Assembly (NCBI GenBank): GCA_025517485.1 | Contig: JAOPKB010000001.1 | Location: 496,001 to 560,000, forward strand | Direction: 5' to 3' | Length of the DNA: 64,000 bases | From: Natronoglomus mannanivorans | Lineage (GTDB): Archaea; Halobacteriota; Halobacteria; Halobacteriales; Natrialbaceae | Shown: piece after piece, positions 45,466 through 54,106 of the stretch | Position numbering within the stretch: position 1 is the first letter of the stretch | Layout of the letters: every line of letters begins with the position of its first letter | Position numbers and translations under genes: made by a program | Notes under the pieces: generated by a model | Databases searched by the model: none | What the model was told of the DNA's origin: nothing | Seen by the model: only the letters and a program-made list of their open reading frames with translations

Positions 45466-45567
45466 CGAATCGTTCGTTCGAGAGACGGTTCGTGAGTACC
45501 CTATCAGTTTCGGACGACTCAGTGGCCGACTCAGAATCTGAGTTGCCGTTGCCCGGGATTCGCGGCG

Positions 45568-45720
45568 TTACCGGAACGGATCGCTACAGTCGATGACGAC
45601 GCCGTGTTGCGGACAGACGTACTTGCAGTGGCGTTTGTACATCGGCGTCTCACAGTGTGGACACGTCGGTGCCGTCCGATCGCTCGTGCGATCGCGGTTA
45701 CTCCCGAAACTGTCGGCCAT
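45568..45720 (-). CDS. 50-residue zinc-finger microprotein (HVO_2523-like)
   Basis: A short frame with ATG at 45720 and TAA at 45568. The sequence ends TCPHCETPMYKRHCKYVCPQ followed by HGVVIDCSDPFR. CPHC, HC, VCPQH and DCSDPF give six Cys/His positions for one or two zincs. I recall a haloarchaeal zinc-finger family with the HCKYVCPQHGVV core. Below 60 residues, so often missed by gene callers. Function unknown. Confidence 0.75.
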   Translation of the reverse strand: MADSFGSNRDRTSDRTAPTCPHCETPMYKRHCKYVCPQHGVVIDCSDPFR

Positions 45721-45850
45721 CACCCGTAATTGGAGAGACACGGTGCTAAGTGCTTCGAGACGATGCGTAGCGAAGAACGGAACGCGAAGCGAAGAAACGA
45801 GAGAAGGGAAGGGAAGAGGGGAAAACGCGAACTAGCCGATCAGTTCGACT

Positions 45851-48800
45851 CTAACACTCGCTCCAGCCACAGGACTCGCAGGTCTTGCAGCCTTCGGAAT
45901 AGTACAGCGAGAGCGAGCCACAGGACGGACACTCGGGGGACTCGCCGGCGTCGATGAGATCCTGCGTCGCGTCGGCATCGTCGGCGCCGACCTCGAGGTC
46001 GACATCGGTCTCGACCGGTTCGGCTTCGGTCGCCGCGCCGCCGTCAGTTTCGGGACCGTCGTATTCGATGGACGTCTCCTCACCCTCGCCGTCTGCGGAC
46101 TCCTCGAGGGTCTGCTGTTGTGGATAGGTCCGGTCGATCTCGTCGTCGAGATATCGGCGCAGCGCCGTCCCGAAGGCGTCAGGGATGGAGTTGATCTGCT
46201 CGCCTTTGTCCCAGGCGACCTTCGGACTGCGGATGCCCTGCAGTTTGTCGACGATCTCGTCGGGATCGACGCCCGAACGGAGCGCGATGGAGATGGTCTT
46301 CGCCAGCGCGTCCGTAAAGGAGTTGGTGAACCCGCCGGAGTGGCCGGTGTTGGCGAACAGCTCGAACGGCTCGCTGGTCTCGGGATCCTCGTTAATCGTC
46401 ACGTAGAGCTTGCCGTAGCCGGTGTCGATCCGCTGGGTGACGCCGTGGAGCTGATCGGGTCGAGTCTTCTTCTTCGCGTAGCGCTGACTCCGGTCCTGTA
46501 CGGGTGCCCGATCGAAGACAGCACTGAGTTCGTCCTCGAGTTCGGCCTGGACGTCCTCGTTCTCGAGGAAGCCCTCGAGACCGCCGAAGACCTCGCGGAT
46601 CTGTTCGACGATGGTTTCGGCGGCTTCGCCCTCGTCGGCGAACTCCGCGTTGTCCGCGCGCGTGGTGAGCACCTGTTTCGAGCGGGTGCCGTCGCGGTAG
46701 ACGGTCACGCCCTTCCCGCCGTTGTCGTAGATGTAACGGTAGACTTCGTCCATCTCCTCGGCGGTCGCGTCGTTCGGGAAGTTGCAGGTCTTCGAGATGG
46801 CGGAGTCGACACCCTCCTGGCAGGCACACTGGACCGCCGCGTGGTCCTTGCCCGCGAGGTCGCCGGTGACGACGAACAGTTCGCCGATGGCGTTCGGGAC
46901 GGTCGAGAGCCCTTCGACGCCGTCGAACTCGTTCGCGGCCATCTGCTCTTGGGCCTCGCGCTTGACGGCGTCGACGTCGATGTCGTTGTCCTCGAGGACG
47001 CGGAGGAAGTAGTCGTCGAACTCCACGAGCATCTCGTCGCCTTGCACGTCGTCGGAGACGTTCTTGTAGTAAGCGACGTTGTAGATCGGTTCGCAGCCGC
47101 CGGTGGTGTTGCCGACCATCGAGGTCGTACCGGTCGGCGCGATGGTGGTCGTGTTGTGGTTGCGGATCGGGAAGCCCTCGGCCCAGTCGTCGGCGTCGAG
47201 ACCGGTCTGCTTCTCGAACCACTCGCGGTACTCGGTCGGGGACGCGTACTTCGACTTGTCCCACTCGTCGAAGACGCCTCGCTCCTCGGCGAGTTCACAG
47301 GAGGTCGCCTTCGAACCGTGGTTGATGTGGCGCATGAGCTGGCGAGCGACTTCGTTGCCCTCGTCGCTGCCGTATCTGATGCCCAGCTGGATGTACAGCT
47401 GTGCGAGCCCCATGACGCCCAGGCCGATCTTGCGCATCTCTCGGACCTTCTTCTCGATCTCGTCGACCGGGAAGTCGGACATCGTCACGACGTTCTCGAG
47501 GAAGCGCGTCCCGAGATCGATGCGACGGTCGAGTTCCTCGACGTCGATCGCCTCCTCGAGGAAGGCGTCGACCGCGCTCTCGAGGGAGTCGTACTCGTCG
47601 CCGTGGTCGTCGTACCAGACGCGCCAGTCCGGAGACTCCAGATCCGCGAGGGTGCTCAGATTGATGTGGCCGAGGTTACAGGCCTCGTACTCCTCGAGTG
47701 GCTGCTCGCCACACGGATTCGTCGCGAGGATCCGGTGATCCGGGTGCTCCTCGACGTCGAAGGAGTGTTCCTTGTTGACTCGCTCGAGGTAGATGACGCC
47801 GGGTTCGCCGTTCTCGTGGGCGCCTTCTACGATGTCCTCCCAGATGGCTTCGGCGGGGATCGACAGCACCTCGCCGACCTCGACGTACTCGCCGAGGTCG
47901 AACATCTCGTAGAGTTCCTTCGTCTCCGGCGTCGCGATGTGGGGTTCTTCGGTGCGCGGGTTGGTGAACGTGAACTCCTCCCCGTTCTCCAGCGCGTCCA
48001 TGAAGTCGTCGGTGACGCCGACGGAGATGTTGAAGTTCGAGAGGTGGCCTTCGGCGGCGTTCCGGAGGTGTTTGGGCACCTTTCCATCGTCGGAGATGAG
48101 TTCTCGAGCCTCCTCCATGGCGGCCTTGAAGGAGTTGTGCGTGTAGTCGTCGGGGTCGTTCAGCCGCAGCGAGTGAGCCAGCGAGACGTCCTTGTTCTTC
48201 GCGTGGATGAACTGGATGACGTCGGGGTGCGAAATGCGCATGACGCCCATCTGGGCGCCACGTCGGGCGCCGCCCTGGGCGATCGTCTCGCACATCTGGT
48301 CGTACGTGCGCATGAACGTGATCGGACCGCTAGCGATCCCTCCAGTCGAGCCGACGGCGTCGCCGTACGGCCGGAGCTTCCAGAAGGCGTATCCCATCCC
48401 ACCACCGCTCTGGAAGACCTGGGCGGCCTCCTTTGCGGTCTGGTGGATGTCGTCGATGTCGTCGGCGGGAGAGTCGACGAAACACGCGGAAAGCTGCTGG
48501 AGTTCGTCACCCGCGTTCATCAGGGTCGGCGAGTTCGGCATAAAGGAGAGCGATGTCATACCCTCGACGAACGTCTCTGCGGTATCCTCGACGTGGGCGC
48601 GGACCTCCGCGGGGAGCTCCGGAACGACGGTCTCGTAGGCGAACTTGTTGACGTTGTGTTCGTTCAGTGTCGTCTCGACGTCGTCGTCGACGCTGGTGCC
48701 GACGCCGAAGACCGCTTCGGCCAGTTCGTCCCGGCGCGGGTGGTCCGGTTTGAGCTGGTCGGGGGTAACGGTAATCTCGAGGTCTCGTTTCTCGGCCTCG

Positions 48801-49012
48801 TAGACCGCCTCGGCGAGTGCGATGTTTCGGCCGACGCGGACGAAGAGGTCCTCCTGGCTCTCGATCAGGTCGCCGTTGGAATCCTTGCGGAGATAGCGTG
48901 CGGGGAGAATGTTGTGATAGGCGTTAGACGTCATGCGCTCCTCGAGGGTCTCCCCCTCGGTGCGCTTGACGGGTAAGGTGAGTTCGTCCGCGGTAAGTTC
49001 GGATTCGCTCAT
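45851..49012 (-). CDS. nrdJ: Adenosylcobalamin-dependent (class II) ribonucleotide reductase
   Basis: Makes deoxyribonucleotides with cobalamin rather than a second subunit. From MSESELTADELTLPVKR the protein has 1053 residues; GGAGGTGG lies just before this ATG and supports it over the upstream Met at 49114. Active-site motifs: FMPNSPTLMNAGDELQQLSACF, TNPCGEQPLEEYEACNLGHINL (radical-site Cys and Asn-Pro-Cys-Gly-Glu), FPIRNHNTTTIAPTGTTSM. The C-terminus carries CPSCGSLSLYYSEGCKTCESC, a redox/zinc tail that regenerates the active-site thiols. Converges with the 50-residue zinc gene. Confidence 0.95.
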   Translation of the reverse strand: MSESELTADELTLPVKRTEGETLEERMTSNAYHNILPARYLRKDSNGDLIESQEDLFVRVGRNIALAEAVYEAEKRDLEITVTPDQLKPDHPRRDELAEAVFGVGTSVDDDVETTLNEHNVNKFAYETVVPELPAEVRAHVEDTAETFVEGMTSLSFMPNSPTLMNAGDELQQLSACFVDSPADDIDDIHQTAKEAAQVFQSGGGMGYAFWKLRPYGDAVGSTGGIASGPITFMRTYDQMCETIAQGGARRGAQMGVMRISHPDVIQFIHAKNKDVSLAHSLRLNDPDDYTHNSFKAAMEEARELISDDGKVPKHLRNAAEGHLSNFNISVGVTDDFMDALENGEEFTFTNPRTEEPHIATPETKELYEMFDLGEYVEVGEVLSIPAEAIWEDIVEGAHENGEPGVIYLERVNKEHSFDVEEHPDHRILATNPCGEQPLEEYEACNLGHINLSTLADLESPDWRVWYDDHGDEYDSLESAVDAFLEEAIDVEELDRRIDLGTRFLENVVTMSDFPVDEIEKKVREMRKIGLGVMGLAQLYIQLGIRYGSDEGNEVARQLMRHINHGSKATSCELAEERGVFDEWDKSKYASPTEYREWFEKQTGLDADDWAEGFPIRNHNTTTIAPTGTTSMVGNTTGGCEPIYNVAYYKNVSDDVQGDEMLVEFDDYFLRVLEDNDIDVDAVKREAQEQMAANEFDGVEGLSTVPNAIGELFVVTGDLAGKDHAAVQCACQEGVDSAISKTCNFPNDATAEEMDEVYRYIYDNGGKGVTVYRDGTRSKQVLTTRADNAEFADEGEAAETIVEQIREVFGGLEGFLENEDVQAELEDELSAVFDRAPVQDRSQRYAKKKTRPDQLHGVTQRIDTGYGKLYVTINEDPETSEPFELFANTGHSGGFTNSFTDALAKTISIALRSGVDPDEIVDKLQGIRSPKVAWDKGEQINSIPDAFGTALRRYLDDEIDRTYPQQQTLEESADGEGEETSIEYDGPETDGGAATEAEPVETDVDLEVGADDADATQDLIDAGESPECPSCGSLSLYYSEGCKTCESCGWSEC

Positions 49013-49529
49013 GCGCGTGCCACCTCCCACGTGGCCCGACGCCGACAGTCGATTCTCGTTTGGGTACGGGTACAAGTTCGCATCATTCGTAACGAAGGTT
49101 CGGTATTCATGCATTCACCATAAGCGTGGTGTTGTAAGACGGGTTTGCTTGTAATAGTGCAACTCAATTTGTACAGAAGTCACTGTGCATTTCGATCTTC
49201 CGTGACGACGGCCCAAACGGCCGTGTTCGTGTCTACAACGTACTACGAAGGCAACCGTCTTAATGATTTACAGAGGAGATTGAAAGTGATATTCACCGAA
49301 AAAATCCTCTCGCAGACGGGCGATTTTCTCTTTCAATGAGTCGTTCTCGGGGAGCCGTCGGTCACTGTTTGCTGAGCGCGACAGACGAACGTGGACGACG
49401 AGTTCGAGCGAGAGTGAAAGTGTGTGATAAGTGTACCAATCGACGATCTCCTGTCCTCTCAGTCACTCACGAACACGTGTCTTTCACGCCACCCGAAAGA
49501 TTACGTCCTCGGAGGACTGGTCCTAATGT
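49013..49529. other. Intergenic region between nrdJ and the small membrane protein
   Basis: About 515 bp, AT-richer than its flanks. It should hold the nrdJ promoter (minus strand) and the next gene's promoter. A near-palindrome AAAATC...GATTTT lies at about 49300-49328. No cobalamin riboswitch was recognised. No gene. Confidence 0.4.
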
Positions 49530-49700
49530 ATGCTCGAAGCACTCACCTCGGGGACCGGACTCGCCCTCGGACTCGTCGCTATCGTCGGCGTCGCACTCCT
49601 GATCGTCGCGATCCGGATCGCCGTCAAACTCGCGATCCGCGCCGGACTCGTCGCAGCAGTCGTCCTCGCGGGACTCTACGCCGTCGGCGTTATCGGTTGA
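49530..49700 (+). CDS. 56-residue membrane protein
   Basis: An ATG at 49530 with GGAGG (49511-49515) upstream and a stop at 49698-49700. The sequence (MLEALTSGTGLALGLVAIVG, VALLIVAIRIAVKLAIRAGL, VAAVVLAGLYAVGVIG) is hydrophobic over most of its length with a short Arg/Lys centre, so a helical hairpin in the membrane is likely. Too short for typical gene callers. Confidence 0.6.
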   Translation: MLEALTSGTGLALGLVAIVGVALLIVAIRIAVKLAIRAGLVAAVVLAGLYAVGVIG

Positions 49701-49775
49701 TCGGCTGATCGAGTCCCACTCGAGACGCCGGCGACAGAAACGAGACCCCCAATTCTCGAGCTTCCACCCTCTCGT

Positions 49776-50387
49776 TCACACCAACTCGAGAAAGTTCTCG
49801 ACGACGTCGTGACCCACCGCCGTCAGCACGCTTTCGGGATGAAACTGGACGCACTCGAGGGGATACTCGATGTGGCGCACGCCCATCACGAGCGTCTCCT
49901 CGCCGTGGTCGGCCGTGGCCGTCACGTCGAAACACTCCGGCACCTCGGTCGCGACCAGCGAGTGGTATCGGCCGGCGCGAAAGCCCTGCGCTAGGCCGTC
50001 GAAGACGCCCCGTTCGTCGTGGTCGACCGCCGACGCCTTCCCGTGGATCGGGTCCGGCGCGCGGCCGACGGTGCCGCCGTACTCGTAGACCGCCGCCTCG
50101 AGGCCGAGACAGACGCCGAGCGTCGGCACTTCGGGGCTGACCTCGCGGAGGACGTCCATCGTGACGCCGACGTCCCGGTCGTTCTTGGGGTGGCCGGGAC
50201 CCGGACTGATGACGATCGCGTCGGGATCGACCGCGCGAACGTCGGCCAGCGAGGCCGTATTCTTCAGTACCTCGGTCTCGGCGTAGGCGCTGACGTACTC
50301 GACTAAATTGTAAGTAAACGAGTCGAAGTTGTCGATGAACAGGACCGTCGGTCGGCGTCCCTCCTCGGAGGTCGCCGCGGTGCTCAT
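49776..50387 (-). CDS. trpG: Anthranilate synthase component II TrpG
   Basis: Glutamine amidotransferase subunit giving ammonia for anthranilate. The 203 residues have FIDNFDSFTYNLVEY, VISPGPGHPKNDRDVGV, LGVCLGLEAAVYEYGG with the catalytic Cys, and VQFHPESVLT with the catalytic His and Glu. The ATG at 50387 overlaps the trpE stop (ATGA), so the trpE and trpG pair is coupled. Last gene of trpDFEG. Confidence 0.94.
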   Translation of the reverse strand: MSTAATSEEGRRPTVLFIDNFDSFTYNLVEYVSAYAETEVLKNTASLADVRAVDPDAIVISPGPGHPKNDRDVGVTMDVLREVSPEVPTLGVCLGLEAAVYEYGGTVGRAPDPIHGKASAVDHDERGVFDGLAQGFRAGRYHSLVATEVPECFDVTATADHGEETLVMGVRHIEYPLECVQFHPESVLTAVGHDVVENFLELV

Positions 50388-52075
50388 CGACTCACCTCCG
50401 GTTCGGGGGCCGTCTCGCGTGGTTCTTCGAGCTCGATACGCTCGAGTGCGGCGAGGGTACCGCCCATCTTCTGTTCGGTCTCGACGTACTCGGCTTCGGG
50501 ATCGCTGTCGGCGACGAGACCGGCGCCGGCACGGACGGTGATCAACTGTTCGTCCGGCGCTGCGTCGCTGGTCCGTGACGTCGCACCATCCTCGATCGTC
50601 GCCGTGCGGATCACGATCGCGAAGTCGGCGTCGCCGGTCCACGAGTAGTAGCCGACGCCGCCGCCGTACAGACCGCGAGGTTCGGCCTCGAGCTCGTCGA
50701 TGATCTCCATCGCGCGCACTTTGGGAGCCCCCGAGAGCGTTCCCGCGGGGAAGGCCGCTCTCGTGGCGTCGAAGGCGTCAGACTCGCTCGCTAGTGTCCC
50801 CGTCACCGTCGACTCGATGTGCTGGACGTGGCTGTACTTGAGGACGTTCATGAACTCCTCGACGCGAACCGAGCCCGGTTCCGAGACGCGGCGAACGTCG
50901 TTTCGAGCCAGATCCACGAGCATCGTGTGCTCGGCGCGTTCTTTCGCGTCGGCCAGCAGTTCGCCGGCCAGTCGGCGGTCTTCGACCGGACTCGGACCCC
51001 GATCGCAGGTGCCGGCGATCGGGTTCGAGACGACCTTGCGCCCGCGGACGGAGACGAGCGTCTCCGGACTCGCGCCGACGACGGTGAGATCGTCGTGCTC
51101 GAGCAAGTACATGTACGGTGAGGGGTTCACGTCTCGCAGCGACTCGTAGAAGCCCAGTGGATCGACCTCGCCGGTCAGTTCACGCGTTCGCGAGATGACC
51201 CCCTGATAGATGTCGCCGTCGAGGACGTGTTCTTTCGCACGCGAGACGCTCTCCTCGTAGTCGTCCTGGGGGCCGGCGACCTCGCCCGTTTTGACGAAGC
51301 CGCCGGTTTCGGGCTCGTCGGCGGTAGCCAGTGTCGTCTGTACGCGTTCGGCCTCGGCTCGGAGATCGTCGTAGACGTCGTCTGGATCGGCTTCGGCGTC
51401 GAGAACCGGCGTGAAGACCAGCGAGATCGTCCCCTCGCGGTCGTCGAACGCCAGCGTCTTCGTCGTCAGGACGAACTCAGCGTCCGGAAAGCGCGAGTCG
51501 GGTCGTTCGAGGCCGACTTCCTCGAGCCAGAGGTCGTAGACCGCGTCGTAGGAGAGAAAGCCGACCAGTCCACCCTCGAGGTGCTGACGGTCGTGGTCGG
51601 GGAAGTTCGCGAGTCGGGCGTCGGGCAGGGCCGCACGGAGCGAGTCGACGGTGTCACCGGCGCCGTCGGTCCCGATCGACTCGACCGGGGCGGTTTCGGA
51701 GAGGGCCTCGACCTCGATCGACGTCTCGTCGGTCTGCGGGTCGACGGTGATCACCGCTTCGGGGTCGTACCCGACGTAGGAGAACCGGGCGTGGCGATCC
51801 GGCTGGGCGGAGTTCGGTCGAAACGCACCGTCGGGATCGCTCGAGGCGGTCTTTTCGGCACTCTCGAGCAGGAAGGCGTAGGGCGATCGGTCGCGATCGC
51901 TCCCGCTGGTGCGCCCGGTGAGGGCGGCGTAAGCCGCCAGCGGCGTCGTCTCGACGTCGAGCGTCGCGACGGTACGAACGACGACCGGTCGGCTGGGATC
52001 GGCCGACTCGTCGTCTTCGCGGACGTGTTCGCGGAAGGCGTCCCGGTCGAGATCCAGGTGTGGTGTGTCAGGCAT
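50384..52075 (-). CDS. trpE: Anthranilate synthase component I TrpE
   Basis: Converts chorismate and ammonia to anthranilate. The 563 residues show GYDPEAVITVDPQ in the N-terminal part, GDIYQGVISRTRELTGEVDP, PSPYMYLLEHDDLTVVGASPE, IAGTCDRGPSPVED, and FPAGTLSGAPKVRAMEIIDELE, all chorismate-binding motifs. A Ser-rich region near residues 85-105 is probably flexible. Starts 7 bp before the trpF end. Confidence 0.95.
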   Translation of the reverse strand: MPDTPHLDLDRDAFREHVREDDESADPSRPVVVRTVATLDVETTPLAAYAALTGRTSGSDRDRSPYAFLLESAEKTASSDPDGAFRPNSAQPDRHARFSYVGYDPEAVITVDPQTDETSIEVEALSETAPVESIGTDGAGDTVDSLRAALPDARLANFPDHDRQHLEGGLVGFLSYDAVYDLWLEEVGLERPDSRFPDAEFVLTTKTLAFDDREGTISLVFTPVLDAEADPDDVYDDLRAEAERVQTTLATADEPETGGFVKTGEVAGPQDDYEESVSRAKEHVLDGDIYQGVISRTRELTGEVDPLGFYESLRDVNPSPYMYLLEHDDLTVVGASPETLVSVRGRKVVSNPIAGTCDRGPSPVEDRRLAGELLADAKERAEHTMLVDLARNDVRRVSEPGSVRVEEFMNVLKYSHVQHIESTVTGTLASESDAFDATRAAFPAGTLSGAPKVRAMEIIDELEAEPRGLYGGGVGYYSWTGDADFAIVIRTATIEDGATSRTSDAAPDEQLITVRAGAGLVADSDPEAEYVETEQKMGGTLAALERIELEEPRETAPEPEVSR

Positions 52076-52082
52076 GGTAGTG

Positions 52083-52823
52083 TCAGGGCTCGGGTTCGGT
52101 TACTGATTCGCGTTCGGCCTCGTCGGCGAAGTCGGCTTCGGATGCAGACCGGGGGATATCCGCCGCCCGCTCGACGAACGATCGAACGGCGTCGGGGTCT
52201 TTGATTCCGCCGCGTTCCTCGACGCCACTCGCGACGTCGACGGCGAACGGGTCGACCGTTCGAACGGCGTCGGCGACGTTCTCCGGCGTCAGCCCGCCGG
52301 CGAGGACGACTGGCGACTCGAGATCGTCTGTCGCCGCTCGCGTCCGCTCCCAGTCGTGGGTCTCACCGGTTCCACCGCCGCCGTCGGCGTCGATGGAGTC
52401 GACCACGAGCGCGTCGGCGACGTCGTCGTAGGCGACGGCGGTCTCGAGGTCGTCGGCGTCGACCACTGCCAGAACCGAACGCGACGCGTCGGTTTTCGCG
52501 TGGACGACCTCGAGTTCTGCGGGTGACAGCGTTCCGTGGATCTGGACGGCGTCGGGCCGGACGCGCTCGAGGAGTTCGATCGCCTGGTCGGGGTTCGACG
52601 GCATCGTCACGAGCACAGACGTCACGAACGGTGGGGTCGCGGCGACGAGGTCGGCCGCGCGGTCGACGGACACCTCCCGTGGCGTGTCGACCGAGACGTC
52701 GGAGATGACGCCGACCGCGTCGGCGCCGGCGGCGACCGCCGTCTCGAGGTCCTCCTCGCGCGTGAGTCCGCAGACTTTCACTCTCGTTCTCGTCCGCACG
52801 CTCTGTCGCGTGCTCGTCGTCAT
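52083..52823 (-). CDS. trpF: Phosphoribosylanthranilate isomerase TrpF
   Basis: An Amadori-type TIM-barrel isomerase. From MTTSTRQSVRTRTRVKVCGL at 52823 there are 246 residues: KVCGLTREEDL (catalytic Cys), RPDAVQIHG, VLAGGLTPENVADAV and FAVDVASGVEERGGIKD with the catalytic Asp. A frame extension upstream overlaps trpD. The ATG overlaps the trpD stop by 4 bp. Confidence 0.93.
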   Translation of the reverse strand: MTTSTRQSVRTRTRVKVCGLTREEDLETAVAAGADAVGVISDVSVDTPREVSVDRAADLVAATPPFVTSVLVTMPSNPDQAIELLERVRPDAVQIHGTLSPAELEVVHAKTDASRSVLAVVDADDLETAVAYDDVADALVVDSIDADGGGGTGETHDWERTRAATDDLESPVVLAGGLTPENVADAVRTVDPFAVDVASGVEERGGIKDPDAVRSFVERAADIPRSASEADFADEAERESVTEPEP

Positions 52824-53848
52824 TGGTCGTCTTCCGTGTCGGTGCCGGCACCGGCACCGGCACACAGCCGCTCGAGTTTCGCCGCCGCGTCGCCGGATTC
52901 GATCGCCTCGAGGGCGCGTTCGGCACCGTCGGTCAGCGAGTCCGCCTCGCCGGCGACGTAAATCGCCGCGCCGGCGTTCGCGAGGATGACGTCGCGTTTC
53001 GCGCCTGCGAGTTCGCCCTCGACGATGGCGCGCATGTCGGCGGCGTTCTCCTGGGGCGTGCCGCCCGAGATGTCCTCGATGTCGTGTCGTTCGAGGCCGA
53101 GGTCGGCCGGCTCGAGGGTGTACTCCTCGACGTCGGCCCCGTCGACTTCCGCGACGACCGTCTCACCGTGAATCCCGATCTCGTCGGTGCCGGCGCCGTG
53201 GACGACCAGCGCGCGGTCGACGTCCATCCGCGAAAGCGCGCTCGCGAGGACGGGAACCAGGTCCGGATCGTAGACGCCGACGACCTGCGCGTCGGCACCG
53301 GCGGGGTTGGTCAGCGGGCCGAGGACGTTGAAGATCGTCCGCATGCCGAGTTCCTTGCGCGGGCCGATGACGGCCTTCATCGCGGGGTGGAACACTGGCG
53401 CGAGCATGAAGCCGATGCCGTCGGCCTCGATGGCGTCTTGCACCGCCGGCGGTTCGGCGTCGATGGTGACGCCGACCTCCTCTAAAACGTCCGCGCTGCC
53501 CGAGGACGAGGAGACGGAGTAGTTCCCGTGTTTGGCGACCGGGACGCCAGCACCGCTGGCGACGATCGCGCTCGTCGTCGAGACGTTGATCGTGTCGTAG
53601 TCGTCTCCGCCCGTCCCGCAGGTATCGACGAGCGGCTCGCGATCCGGGTCGATCGTCCGCGCGGCCTCGCGCATTCCTTCGGCGAAGCCGGCGATCTCCG
53701 CTTCCGTCTCGCCTTTCGCTCGCAGCGCCGCGAGCAGCGCACCGATCTGTGCCTCCGTCGCGTCCTCGAAAACGGCCCTCGAGGCGGCTCGAGCGTCCGA
53801 CTGTGTGAGATCCTGCCCGTCTGTGACGTGTTCGACGTAATCCTGCAT
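52820..53848 (-). CDS. trpD: Anthranilate phosphoribosyltransferase TrpD
   Basis: Joins anthranilate to PRPP. From MQDYVEHVTDGQDLTQSD at 53848 the protein has 342 residues: LVDTCGTGGDDYDTINVSTTSAIV (PRPP loop), KHGNYSVSSSSGSADVLE and RTIFNVLGPLTNPAG are family motifs. First gene of the trp operon, with TATA-like CTTAAG upstream. Confidence 0.94.
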   Translation of the reverse strand: MQDYVEHVTDGQDLTQSDARAASRAVFEDATEAQIGALLAALRAKGETEAEIAGFAEGMREAARTIDPDREPLVDTCGTGGDDYDTINVSTTSAIVASGAGVPVAKHGNYSVSSSSGSADVLEEVGVTIDAEPPAVQDAIEADGIGFMLAPVFHPAMKAVIGPRKELGMRTIFNVLGPLTNPAGADAQVVGVYDPDLVPVLASALSRMDVDRALVVHGAGTDEIGIHGETVVAEVDGADVEEYTLEPADLGLERHDIEDISGGTPQENAADMRAIVEGELAGAKRDVILANAGAAIYVAGEADSLTDGAERALEAIESGDAAAKLERLCAGAGAGTDTEDDQ

Positions 53849-53908
53849 AGGGGAAACACCAATGTACGTTGTTGTTCTACAATGTCCAAATGAGTACACC
53901 AACTTAAG
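53849..53908 (-). promoter_or_regulatory. trp operon promoter region
   Basis: CTTAAG at 53903-53908 predicts a start near 53880, leaving a leader of about 30 nt. The heptamer ACACCAA occurs at 53856-53862 and 53896-53902, flanking that start, and TGTAC (53863-53867) faces GTACA (53894-53898). This could be a repressor site. No regulator gene is nearby. Confidence 0.4.
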
Positions 53909-54031
53909 CGTGTCGGAGCCATGTGTGTCGTGAACTCACGTAGGACACCCGATTCGAAACCTTCAATTACGGGGGCGGGCAACGATTGGATGCAGAGAAC
54001 GCACGTGGCAAGCGGGCCACGGAAGCCAGGC

Positions 54032-54106
54032 GGGTTGGTGGTCTAGTCTGGTTATGACACCTCCTTGACATGGAGGAGGCCGGCAGTTCAAATCTGCCCC
54101 AACCCA
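54032..54106 (+). tRNA. tRNA-Val (anticodon GAC)
   Basis: A 75-nt tRNA. Acceptor stem GGGTTGG with CCAACCC and discriminator A. Anticodon arm CCTCC-TTGACAT-GGAGG gives GAC (codon GUC). T-arm GGCAG-TTCAAAT-CTGCC. Its last 21 bases recur downstream (see repeat entries). Confidence 0.96.

Noticed and set aside
46118..48976. Plus-strand frame of 952 codons
   Set aside because: It lies fully antisense to the class II ribonucleotide reductase, has no family motif and is explained by high GC and codon bias.
49013..49529. Cobalamin riboswitch ahead of the B12-dependent reductase
   Set aside because: No B12-box-like sequence could be found by eye, and such switches are rare in archaea.
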